From: Clostridia bacterium
GTDB lineage: Bacteria > Bacillota > Clostridia > TANB77 > CAG-508
Direction of reading: 5' to 3'
Length of the DNA: 26,351 bases
NCBI GenBank assembly: GCA_900753245.1
Contig: CAADYJ010000020.1
Span: 1 to 26,351 of the forward strand
Shown: positions 14,156 to 20,778 of the stretch, one piece after another
Position numbering within the stretch: the stretch's first letter is position 1
Layout of the letters: each line of letters opens with the position of its first letter
Translations under genes and position numbers: made by a program
Notes under the pieces: model-generated
Told to the model about the DNA's origin: nothing
Seen by the model: the letters and a program-made list of their open reading frames with translations, nothing else
Database searches by the model: none

Positions 14156-15428
14156 AAATAATCAAAATATAAAACAAAACACACAAGATAATAACAACAA
14201 AAGAAATACTTTAAAATTAACTAGAATAGGTATAGAAAAAATAATAAACAATAGGTGGTTACTTATTATTCCAACTATTTATACGATTATAGCATCTATC
14301 TGTTGGAAATATAGAGATTACATATATAAAATTATACCATTTGATACTAACTTTAAATTTTTTTACATTATAGATTTACTAATCAACATAGTAATAGGAA
14401 CTTTATTGTGTTTATTATTATGGTGGATTATAACAACAATTGGTAGTATTGGAACAGGTAAATACGATGATGATTTTGAAGAACAGGGATTTGTTAATAA
14501 AAAAGGATTACCACCTGATAGAATAAGTGAGAAAAATAATAGTAAGGAAATAGAACATAGTGTAAAATGGGATTTTCTTGCTAGTAATATTCCGATAAAC
14601 ACATGGAAAGATAATATTCTAAAGGTTGAACAAGTACTTGATGCTTATATCAATTATTTGGAATATTCAAAACTTACTAAAAAGCATGTAATTATAAAAG
14701 GTGTTCCTACTAAATATTATAAACCGGCTATATTAACTACAAAAGATGACTTCCTATGTGATAGCATAAATGCAGTTTTTGTGGGACAAACGGGTTCAGG
14801 CAAGAGCTATGCTATTTTATCGTTTATTGGAAAAATAGCCCTACATAATCCATCTAATACTTGTATTTATCTGTGTGACCCAAAAGGCGATGAACAAAAT
14901 TTTATGCAATTTGAGGGTAGCCCTCATTATTATCTAGGCATTGAAAAATCTGTTGATGGAATAAATAAATTCTATGATGAATTTGTTTATAGACGTGATA
15001 GCAGAGATAAAGAACGTAAGAATCAACTTGCTTATCTTGTAGTAGATGAATATAGTATGCTTTTATCTAGTCTTGATGATGCTAGAGCTAAAGAAATTAA
15101 ACGAAAAATTGGAGAAATGTTACGAGCAGGAAGAAGTCTATCTTGTAGGGTCATCATTGGATTACAAAATGCTTATAGCGAGTTTTTTGACAAATCGCGT
15201 GATAACCTAGTTACACGTATTGCACTATCTACCATAAGTAAAGAAGAACAAGGCATGATGTTCTCAAAATATAAGGAAAAAATGATTAAAGAATTTGGTC
15301 AGGGAGAGGGTTATATCTACAGAAGTGGTATCGGACTAGAAGAATTATTTGTTGCTAAAATTGAAAATATGGAAGAAGTAAATTCAGCAATAAAAAAATC
15401 TTTATCTAATGAATTTGGAAGTTATTAA
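14148..15428 (+). CDS. FtsK/SpoIIIE-type DNA translocase, TcpA-like coupling protein
   Basis: A 426-residue protein with two N-terminal transmembrane helices (about 25-45 and 65-90). An ATPase domain follows with Walker A GQTGSGKS (213-220) and Walker B YLVVDEYS (Asp300, Glu301); the segment GRSLSCRVIIGLQNA resembles the sensor region. It is much shorter than chromosomal FtsK and lacks the gamma DNA-reading domain, as do TcpA-type coupling proteins that feed relaxase-bound DNA to a conjugation pore. I chose ATG 14148 because AGGA lies eight bases upstream; it overlaps the end of rep (ATGAATGA), implying coupled translation. Rep plus TcpA-like protein is the known core of some streptococcal mobilizable elements. 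Confidence 0.88.
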   Translation: MNENNQNIKQNTQDNNNKRNTLKLTRIGIEKIINNRWLLIIPTIYTIIASICWKYRDYIYKIIPFDTNFKFFYIIDLLINIVIGTLLCLLLWWIITTIGSIGTGKYDDDFEEQGFVNKKGLPPDRISEKNNSKEIEHSVKWDFLASNIPINTWKDNILKVEQVLDAYINYLEYSKLTKKHVIIKGVPTKYYKPAILTTKDDFLCDSINAVFVGQTGSGKSYAILSFIGKIALHNPSNTCIYLCDPKGDEQNFMQFEGSPHYYLGIEKSVDGINKFYDEFVYRRDSRDKERKNQLAYLVVDEYSMLLSSLDDARAKEIKRKIGEMLRAGRSLSCRVIIGLQNAYSEFFDKSRDNLVTRIALSTISKEEQGMMFSKYKEKMIKEFGQGEGYIYRSGIGLEELFVAKIENMEEVNSAIKKSLSNEFGSY

Positions 15429-15492
15429 AATAGTACAAGTTAATTAAACATTTTATTGTATTGTTTGAATAAACTTTAAGTAAGGAGGTTGT

Positions 15493-15678
15493 ATGAAAGT
15501 TTTTGTAAATCTTCCAGAAATAGAAGAAGATAAAGAAGAACTTGAAAATAGAGTTGCAAACTTTCATGCAACTTTATTGATAGAAAAAATTAAAGGATTA
15601 AATATTAGTGATACATCTAAAAAGAAAATCCTAGATTTAATTTTAAAAGATGTTAAAGAAAAATGTACGAGCGACTAA
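15493..15678 (+). CDS. Small hypothetical protein of the element
   Basis: A 61-residue, highly charged protein (KVFVNLPEIEEDKEELENRV at the N-terminus, LILKDVKEKCTSD at the end), probably mostly helical. AAGGAGG lies four to five bases before the ATG. It follows the translocase gene by 64 bases on the same strand. Its stop overlaps by four bases (CTAA) the stop of the convergent tandem-HTH gene. I recognise no family. A regulatory or transfer accessory role is only inference from position. Confidence 0.6.
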   Translation: MKVFVNLPEIEEDKEELENRVANFHATLLIEKIKGLNISDTSKKKILDLILKDVKEKCTSD

Positions 15679-16070
15679 CTCATACATTTTTTTAGTTTAT
15701 TATAACTTGCTCTAGTCATTTGCGATTTACCAGTTTCCCATTTTTTGATAACTGATATATCTTTATCAAGCATTTTAGCTAAATCAATTCGTTTAAGGTT
15801 ATTCTTTTTTCTAAAATCAAGTATAGTTTGAATTGGATTATCTAAAAGAAAAGCTATATAATCATCATTCATAACAATTTTATCTTCAATATCTAATTCT
15901 TTTATAATATCTTTAATCAATTTAATATTAACAAGTTTTAATTCTCTATTTTCAAGATGGTCTAGAACACCTCTATCACAGCCAAGTTTTAAGCATAAAT
16001 CAGTTTGTTTAATATTAGCTAATCTACGATAATATTTAATTTGCTGACCTATTGCACTATTATTATTCAT
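15675..16070 (-). CDS. Tandem helix-turn-helix (XRE-like) protein next to the sigK junction
   Basis: A 131-residue protein from ATG 16070 (GGAAG nine bases upstream). Two XRE-like domains are visible: IGQQIKYYRRLANIKQTDLC to about residue 60, and IQTILDFRKKNNLKRIDLAK with ISVIKKWETGKSQMTRASY near the end. The open frame extends back without a stop to GTG 16175 and further through the junction. In the excised circle it becomes continuous with the recombinase frame. In the integrated state it lies directly downstream of the sigK 5' half on the same strand, so the sigK promoter could transcribe it. It is a candidate directionality factor or regulator of excision. Start choice is uncertain. Confidence 0.75.
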   Translation of the reverse strand: MNNNSAIGQQIKYYRRLANIKQTDLCLKLGCDRGVLDHLENRELKLVNIKLIKDIIKELDIEDKIVMNDDYIAFLLDNPIQTILDFRKKNNLKRIDLAKMLDKDISVIKKWETGKSQMTRASYNKLKKCMS

Positions 16071-16129
16071 CTGTGGTATCTTCCATTTGGCATGAGTTTT
16101 TAAAATAATTTCAGTTTCTAGCTTGTCCT

Positions 16130-16528
16130 TTAGTTTATCAAATAGCTTACTAATCGATGCACAACTTTCCAACACGTGAATGTTGCATTATCTATACACC
16201 TTGAAACATATGTAGATAATTTCACATTTTTTGTTGGTTCGAAACTGTTTATTCCTTTTATTAATCCTATTGTTCCTATAGAAATTAAATCATCTTGTTC
16301 TACTTTTGTAGAACTATATTTTTTACAAACATGTGCTACTAATCTTAAGTTTCTTTCTATTAATATATTTCTTGCTTCTTCATCTCCATCTTTCAACTTT
16401 TGTAAATATTGCTTTTCTTCTTCTATTGTTAATGGTTCAGGGAATAATTGATTACTTGAAATATAATCAACTGTAAATATAGCAGAATGAAGAAAAGCCA
16501 AAAAGCTAGAAATAGAAAGTATAAACAT
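16130..16528 (-). CDS. sigK: sigK 5' half: pro-sequence and N-terminal part of pro-sigma-K
   Basis: True sigma-K sequence runs from ATG 16528 to Asn114 at 16187; the remaining 18 residues to the stop at 16130 (ATFTCWKVV...) are element DNA. A hydrophobic pro-sequence (residues 1-21, SISSFLAFLHSAIFTVD) precedes YISSNQLFPEPLTIEEEKQYL, matching the B. subtilis pro-sigma-K cleavage region, so processing between Asp21 and Tyr22 is predicted. Region 2 follows: ARNILIERNLRLVAHVCKKY, DLISIGTIGLIKGI and LSTYVSRCIDN. GGAGG is seven bases before the ATG. A CATATAAT on the minus strand (16595-16588) resembles a sigma-E -10 box but has no clear -35. After excision it joins the half at 7631-7990 in frame. 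Confidence 0.93.
   Translation of the reverse strand: MFILSISSFLAFLHSAIFTVDYISSNQLFPEPLTIEEEKQYLQKLKDGDEEARNILIERNLRLVAHVCKKYSSTKVEQDDLISIGTIGLIKGINSFEPTKNVKLSTYVSRCIDNATFTCWKVVHRLVSYLIN
16166..16211. other. Attachment site at sigK 5' half (host-element junction)
   Basis: Minus-strand core AATG at 16189-16186. The host side reads GTGTATAGAT up to the core. The element side continues TGCAACATTCACGTGTTGGAAA in pieces: TGCA at the core, CACGTGTTGGAAA at the end (16166). Its reverse complement begins TTTCCAACACGTG and ends TGCA, matching 16 of 22 positions of the element arm at the other junction. The predicted crossover is AA at 16189-16188. Confidence 0.8.
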
Positions 16529-16539
16529 TAATGCACCTC

Positions 16540-16615
16540 CACTTTTTATTTTAGTCTATATTTTTTGTATTTTTCACTTTATATCAAATTATATGTGACT
16601 AAAAAATAAAAAGTG
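16540..16615. repeat. Long inverted repeat around the sigK promoter region
   Basis: CACTTTTTATTTTAGTC (16540-16556) is complementary to 16597-16615 except for two extra A; ATGCAC (16531-16536) and GTGCAT (16613-16618) extend the symmetry. It brackets the candidate -10 at 16588-16595 and one arm abuts the sigK ribosome site. It may end transcription from the upstream glycosidase gene or control sigK. Confidence 0.45.
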
Positions 16616-16634
16616 CATGGTCATAAAATTAAAT

Positions 16635-17714
16635 TTATAGGCTATTATTTAAATTTATTATTTTTTTATTAATTTCATCTTTATCAAAGCCTTCTACTTT
16701 TTCATCGTTTAATTGGTATTTTTCTTTTATTTTCAATATTTTTTTTACACTTTCATTTATTCTTTCTTCTGATATTTTTCCTCTTTTTACTTTTCTTATA
16801 ACATATTTCATAATTCTTTTTGTTTGCCAATAAGGTAATCCTAACATTATGATATCATTTCCCGCTTCTATAGCCTTTACTACAGCTTTTTTCATATTAT
16901 AATGAAATCTAATTGCCATCATTTTTAAATCGTCTGTCATTATTAATCCTGTATAATTATATTTTTCTATTAAATATTTTTGTATTACTTTTTTTGAAAG
17001 TGATGCTGGATATTTTTTATCAACATCCTCAATTATAAGGTGTCCAACCATAATAGCATCTGTTCCATTTTCTATTGATTTTTGAAAAGGTTCCATATCT
17101 TCTTTTTCTAAAATATCTATTTTTTGTTTTATTCTAGGTATTCTAAAATGCGAATCTTTTTTAGTAAGTCCATGCCCTGGAAAGTGCTTTACTACTGGAA
17201 TAACTCCTTCTTCCATCATTGCTTTCATAGCAGTTATTCCATATTTTTCTACTTCTTCTTTAGTTTGTCCATAGCATCTATCTCCTATTGCATGTTTTTC
17301 TTCAAATCTTCTAATATCAAGTACAGGTGCATAATTTAATGTTATTCCTGTTTTTTTTAACATCTCTGCTATAATTTTTGCACTTAAAGCTACTTTTTCT
17401 TTATCTTTTGAATTTGCAAATTTAGTAGCACTTTTTAAGTTTTCTATTTCTGGTGGCATTCTGTTTACTCTTCCACCTTCTTGATCTATACTAATAAAGA
17501 TAGGTACATGATTTTGAAAATTAGCATTTTTTATATCGTTTACTAATTTTACTAATTCATCATAATTTTTATAATTTTTTCTATATAATACTACTCCACC
17601 TATTCTATTATTGCGGATTAATTCTGCTGTATTTTTAAAGCCATCGCTATTATCTATTCCTATTATAAACATTTGTCCAATTTTTTCTCTTATACTTAGT
17701 TCTTTTACTTTCAT
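16635..17714 (-). CDS. nagZ: Glycoside hydrolase family 3, NagZ-type beta-N-acetylglucosaminidase
   Basis: A 359-residue single-domain GH3 enzyme. The NagZ histidine loop KHFPGHGLTKKDSH begins near residue 175, and the nucleophile aspartate is in LIMTDDLKMMAI (about 257-268). FISIDQEGGRVNRM and the N-terminal REKIGQMFIIGI are family hallmarks. NagZ removes N-acetylglucosamine from muropeptides in cell-wall recycling; no signal peptide is visible, so it is probably cytoplasmic. The length is usual for NagZ. AGAGGTAGG precedes the ATG and a promoter is predicted at 17744-17772. It lies 106 bases upstream of sigK on the same strand. Confidence 0.88.
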   Translation of the reverse strand: MKVKELSIREKIGQMFIIGIDNSDGFKNTAELIRNNRIGGVVLYRKNYKNYDELVKLVNDIKNANFQNHVPIFISIDQEGGRVNRMPPEIENLKSATKFANSKDKEKVALSAKIIAEMLKKTGITLNYAPVLDIRRFEEKHAIGDRCYGQTKEEVEKYGITAMKAMMEEGVIPVVKHFPGHGLTKKDSHFRIPRIKQKIDILEKEDMEPFQKSIENGTDAIMVGHLIIEDVDKKYPASLSKKVIQKYLIEKYNYTGLIMTDDLKMMAIRFHYNMKKAVVKAIEAGNDIIMLGLPYWQTKRIMKYVIRKVKRGKISEERINESVKKILKIKEKYQLNDEKVEGFDKDEINKKIINLNNSL

Positions 17715-17743
17715 TTTTCTACCTACCTCTACTCTTTTTTCAA

Positions 17744-17772
17744 TTTTATCATATAGTAAATTTTCCTACAAT
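17744..17772 (-). promoter_or_regulatory. Predicted promoter of the NagZ-type gene
   Basis: TTGTAG (17772-17767), a 17-bp spacer and TGA-TAAAAT (-10 at 17749-17744, with an extended TG). It lies 30 bases before the start. An inverted repeat AGTAAATT/AATTTACT (17756-17763, 17784-17791) overlaps the spacer. Confidence 0.5.
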
Positions 17773-17854
17773 ATTTTTTTGTAATTTACTCATATATTAT
17801 TTTTACACGAATATTTTATATTATATCTTATACTGCTACTATTTGGAGGTTTTT

Positions 17855-18646
17855 ATGTCTTTTTTATTTTCTATAGTTAAAGGAATATTAATAGGTATAG
17901 GTGCTGTTGTTCCTGGAATTAGTAGTGGTGTTTTATGTGTTATTTTTGGAATTTATGAAAGGTTGGTAGACAGTGTTTTAGGACTTTTTAATAATTTTAA
18001 AAAAAATACAGCTTTTTTATTTCCTATAGTTTTAGGTACTATAATTGGTTTTCTTTTATTTGGTAATGTTCTAAATTACGCTTTTACAAATTTTGAGTCT
18101 GAATGCAAATTGTTGTTTTTAGGCCTCATTTTAGGTAGTATTCCTTCTTTATTTAAAAATACAAATTTAAAAAACAAATTTAAACTTCATTATTTAATAT
18201 ATACTTTATCTGCTTTTTTGCTTGGTCTTCTTTTGTTTTTATTAGAAAGTAAAATATCTAATTTCAATTTTATAAATAATTATAATATTTTATATCTTTT
18301 TTTAGCTGGTTTTGCTATGTCTGCAGGAATTATTATCCCTGGTGTTAGCAGCACTGTTATTTTAATGTTTTTTGGAATTTATGAAATATATCTTCAATCA
18401 CTTGCAACTTTGAATTTGGTTATTTTAACACCTATTGCTTTTGGATGTTTTTCTGGTTCTTTTATATTTTTATTATTGATTAAATTTTTGTTTAAAAAAT
18501 ATTATGTTCAAACTTCTTATTCTATTATTGGTTTTGTTTTAGGTAGCGTATTTGTTCTAGTTCCTAATTCTTTTTCTTTTTGTTCTGTTATTTTATTTTT
18601 TGTAGGTTTTATTATTGCTTTTAAGTTAGAAAACTTGAAAAAATAG
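17855..18646 (+). CDS. DUF368 membrane protein, PopT-type polyprenyl-phosphate transporter
   Basis: A 263-residue polytopic protein with about eight hydrophobic segments. The repeated signature of DUF368 occurs twice: GIGAVVPGISSGVLCVIFGIYERL near the N-terminus (parts GAVVPGISSGVLCVIFGIYE) and AGIIIPGVSSTVILMFFGIYE near residue 165, showing the internal duplication. DUF368 proteins have been linked to recycling of undecaprenyl phosphate across the membrane (PopT). ATG 17855 is chosen because TTGGAGG lies five bases upstream, which rules out the TTG at 17843 that is part of that site. It is divergent from the NagZ-type gene; both would serve cell-wall turnover. Confidence 0.88.
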   Translation: MSFLFSIVKGILIGIGAVVPGISSGVLCVIFGIYERLVDSVLGLFNNFKKNTAFLFPIVLGTIIGFLLFGNVLNYAFTNFESECKLLFLGLILGSIPSLFKNTNLKNKFKLHYLIYTLSAFLLGLLLFLLESKISNFNFINNYNILYLFLAGFAMSAGIIIPGVSSTVILMFFGIYEIYLQSLATLNLVILTPIAFGCFSGSFIFLLLIKFLFKKYYVQTSYSIIGFVLGSVFVLVPNSFSFCSVILFFVGFIIAFKLENLKK

Positions 18647-18656
18647 TATTTATATA

Positions 18657-18695
18657 TTAATACCCCAAAAGTACCTGGTACTTTTGGGGTATTAA
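18657..18695. terminator. Strong bidirectional terminator
   Basis: An 18-bp perfect stem (18657-18674 with 18678-18695) containing TACCCCAAAAGTAC, with a 3-nt loop CTG and A/T-rich flanks. It separates the convergent DUF368 gene and the 83-residue membrane protein gene. Confidence 0.9.
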
Positions 18696-18697
18696 TT

Positions 18698-18949
18698 TTA
18701 TATTTCACTTTCCTGTATAGGTGTAGTTCTTTCAACTAGTTTATAAGAATTATCTTCTTGTTCTTTTAATTCTAATCCAGCATCTTCTGTTGCTTTTACA
18801 TATTTTGTTAAAAGTGCATTACTCTCTAATACTTTCTGTAAGTATTCTTTTTCTAATTTATTTGCATTAATATAAAGAGTAATTGTTATTCCTAGTATAA
18901 TTACTAATACAACAATTATTGTTAAAAATATTTTGTTTGTTTTTTCCAT
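18698..18949 (-). CDS. Small single-pass membrane protein
   Basis: An 83-residue protein with one transmembrane helix (residues about 7-28, IFLTIIVVLVIILGITITLYI). An external or cytoplasmic charged helical segment follows (KLEKEYLQKVLESNALLTKYV), ending in an acidic tail. AGAGGG stands nine bases before the ATG. It follows the U32 gene by 61 bases on the same strand and may be cotranscribed. No family is recognised. Confidence 0.6.
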   Translation of the reverse strand: MEKTNKIFLTIIVVLVIILGITITLYINANKLEKEYLQKVLESNALLTKYVKATEDAGLELKEQEDNSYKLVERTTPIQESEI

Positions 18950-19010
18950 ATTAATTTTCCCTCTCTATAATTAATAATAGTAAATATTCATTAATTTTTC
19001 AATATTTCCT

Positions 19011-20240
19011 TTATTTTTTTCTTCTCAATATCCAATCTTTTTGAACTTTAACTGGAAGGCACATAATTACTTTTTGTTCTGCTTTTCCTGGGTTTACATG
19101 TGTTATTTCTTCGTTTGTATCCACATCCCATAATTTATCTATTGTGAATTTTACAGTTTCTATTTGTCCAGGAACTATAATTTCTAATTCATCTCCAATT
19201 TGTAATTTATTTTTTATTTCTATTACAGTTTTATCTTCTATATTTTCTACTACTTTTCCACCAAATTCATAGTCTGAATTGTATTGTTTTCCTTCATATT
19301 CTTGAATATCTTTATTATTTCTATCGTTAAAATAAAATGTAGTTAAACCTCTTGTCTTTGTTTTTTCTAATTCTTTTAAATATTTTGTATAATCATAGTT
19401 TTTAGGATCTTTCATATAGTCATCTATTGCATTTCTATATGCATTAACTACTGAAGCTAGGTAATATTCTGTTTTTAGTCTTCCTTCGATTTTTAAACTA
19501 TCTACACCCATTTCTATAATTTCAGGAATTTCTTTTACTAAGCACATGTCTTTTGATGAAAAAATGTAAGTTCCTTTTTCATCATGTTCTACTGGCATTA
19601 AATTTCCTGGCTTATTTGTTTCTTCTACATACACATTATATGCCCATCTGCAGCTTTGTGCACAATCTCCTAAATTTGCACTTCTTCCTGCTAAAAAGTC
19701 ACTTAAGAAACATCTTCCTGAATATCCAAAGCAAATTGCTCCATGAATAAATATTTCTACTTCTAAATCTTTTGGTTTGTTTTCTATAAGTTCCTTTATT
19801 TGTTTTTTATTCATTTCACGTCCTAATATTACACGTTTTGCTCCGTTTTTATACCAAAAGTTTGCTGCATGATAACTTATTGTATTTGCTTGTGTACTGA
19901 TATGTAAAGGAATGTCTGGTGCATATTGTTTTAGGACATCTACTACTCCTCCATCTGCAACTATTATTCCATCTACTTTTAGTTCATTAAGCATTTTAGC
20001 TTGTTCTATTATTTCTTCATATCTATCGTCCCATGCATATATATTTATATTTGTATACACTTTTTTTCCTATAGAATGTGCGTATTTTATTGTGTTTGCT
20101 AAATCGTCATCTTTCATTTCTGCTCTTGTTCTTAAAGATAAACTTGATGTACCTGCATATACAGCATCTGCTCCATACATAAATGCTATTTTTGCTTTTT
20201 CAAAAGACCCTGCTGGGGCTAATAATTCTGGTTTTTTCAT
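19011..20240 (-). CDS. Peptidase U32 family protein, TrhP/YrrO-like tRNA hydroxylation factor
   Basis: A 409-residue U32 protein. The N-terminus PELLAPAGSFEKAKIAFMYGADAVYAG is typical (parts LLAPAGSFEKAK, YGADAVYAG). The family signature is clear: EIFIHGAICFGYSGRC (about 162-178) followed by LSDFLAGRSANLGDCAQSCRW, with cysteines suited to an iron-sulfur site. In B. subtilis the U32 proteins YrrN/YrrO (TrhP) act with a methyltransferase (YrrM/TrmR) to make 5-methoxyuridine at tRNA position 34. A TrmR-like gene lies 1.1 kb upstream here. ATG 20240 has AAAGGAAG upstream; the longer frame to 20309 crosses the promoter. Older annotation as collagenase is unlikely. Confidence 0.88.
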   Translation of the reverse strand: MKKPELLAPAGSFEKAKIAFMYGADAVYAGTSSLSLRTRAEMKDDDLANTIKYAHSIGKKVYTNINIYAWDDRYEEIIEQAKMLNELKVDGIIVADGGVVDVLKQYAPDIPLHISTQANTISYHAANFWYKNGAKRVILGREMNKKQIKELIENKPKDLEVEIFIHGAICFGYSGRCFLSDFLAGRSANLGDCAQSCRWAYNVYVEETNKPGNLMPVEHDEKGTYIFSSKDMCLVKEIPEIIEMGVDSLKIEGRLKTEYYLASVVNAYRNAIDDYMKDPKNYDYTKYLKELEKTKTRGLTTFYFNDRNNKDIQEYEGKQYNSDYEFGGKVVENIEDKTVIEIKNKLQIGDELEIIVPGQIETVKFTIDKLWDVDTNEEITHVNPGKAEQKVIMCLPVKVQKDWILRRKK

Positions 20241-20277
20241 TTCTTTCTTCCTTTCAAATGCATACATATCTTTAAAA

Positions 20278-20306
20278 ATTATAGCACGTATCCATTTAAA
20301 AGTAAA
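20278..20306 (-). promoter_or_regulatory. Promoter of the U32 gene
   Basis: TTTACT (20306-20301), a 17-bp spacer and TATAAT (20283-20278) with an extended TGC before it. It lies 38 bases upstream of the start and overlaps the tail of the decayed toxin gene. Confidence 0.65.
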
Positions 20307-20639
20307 CACAAATTGCTATTCTGTCTAATTTAGACATACTAAAAAAATATAAATTTTTGTATTTCTTCATATGTATAATTCTTTTTATTATCACATTTCT
20401 TTCTTTTTCCTTGATTTCATAAAAGATTAAAAACTTTTTATAGATTATAAATCTAATTTGACCTTCATTATAAATTGAACCTATGTATGGAAAATTTTCC
20501 AAAATAAAAATTTTATCAATGATTTTAATTATTGTTTTATTAGCTATAATTGGATTCTTTAACTTATATTTAATATAATATAATATTCTATTTGATTTAA
20601 ATTTCTATTAGCTTTTTTCGTAATGTATATTTTGTAAAT
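20296..20639 (-). pseudogene. Decayed RelE/ParE family toxin gene
   Basis: Two overlapping frames give a near-complete toxin. The first reads YKIYITKKANRNLNQIEYY from about 20636. The second, after a frame change near 20577-20590, reads YIKYKLKNPIIANKTIIKII, then FILENFPYIGSIYNEGQIRF and FLIFYEIKEKERNVIIKRIIHM. This order (helical DLxxIxxYI, NPxxA, FPxxG, LIFYxI, VxIxRIxH) is the RelE/ParE pattern. A 5-bp duplication in TATTATATTATATTAAA explains the shift, and the expected ATG is ATT. The gene is therefore broken. The reading past KKYKN into LYFFSMSK is probably loss of the original stop. Confidence 0.6.
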
Positions 20640-20712
20640 TGTTATTTTCTCTTTCTATTCTACTTAATATTCTTTTTGCAACGTCATTAAATGAATATAA
20701 TATATTTTTATT
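20608..20712 (-). pseudogene. Possible antitoxin remnant upstream of the decayed toxin
   Basis: An open stretch without start codon reads SFNDVAKRILSRIERENNNL and ends at TAA 20610-20608, overlapping the toxin start as antitoxin genes usually do. An in-frame stop lies just upstream at 20715-20713. The helical, charged tail suits an antitoxin C-terminus, but the N-terminal DNA-binding part is gone. The stretch up to 20778 shows only AT-rich sequence. Confidence 0.35.
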
Positions 20713-20778
20713 TTAGTTAATTTTATTTACTTTATAAATTTATTTTGATATTATATATTTTATAAAAGGGGGGACTTT

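Larger units (their letters stand above)
7989..16187. mobile_element. 8.2-kb skin-like integrative element interrupting sigK, with CRESS Rep and TcpA-like transfer genes
   Basis: Bounded by the AATG core copies at 7987-7990 and 16186-16189 (plus strand CATT); one unit is 8199 bp. It carries its own serine recombinase, membrane proteins, an IS200-type insertion, an XRE regulator, a CRESS-type Rep with a matching stem-loop origin, an FtsK/TcpA-like translocase and a tandem-HTH protein. The gene set is that of an integrative mobilizable element or integrated rolling-circle plasmid. Its position inside sigK, at the site used by classical skin elements, and the in-frame repair on excision show that it can act as a developmental intervening sequence. 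Excision itself is inferred. Confidence 0.9.

Noticed and set aside
16071..16175. GTG 16175 as the true start of the tandem-HTH gene
   Set aside because: No ribosome site precedes it and the region is the attachment arm. The frame is better explained as the read-through segment of the excised circle, although the longer protein cannot be excluded.
20296..20502. 68-codon leftward ORF from TTG 20502 as an intact gene
   Set aside because: There is no ribosome site at this TTG and the frame continues upstream with toxin-like sequence, so it is a fragment of a broken RelE/ParE gene.
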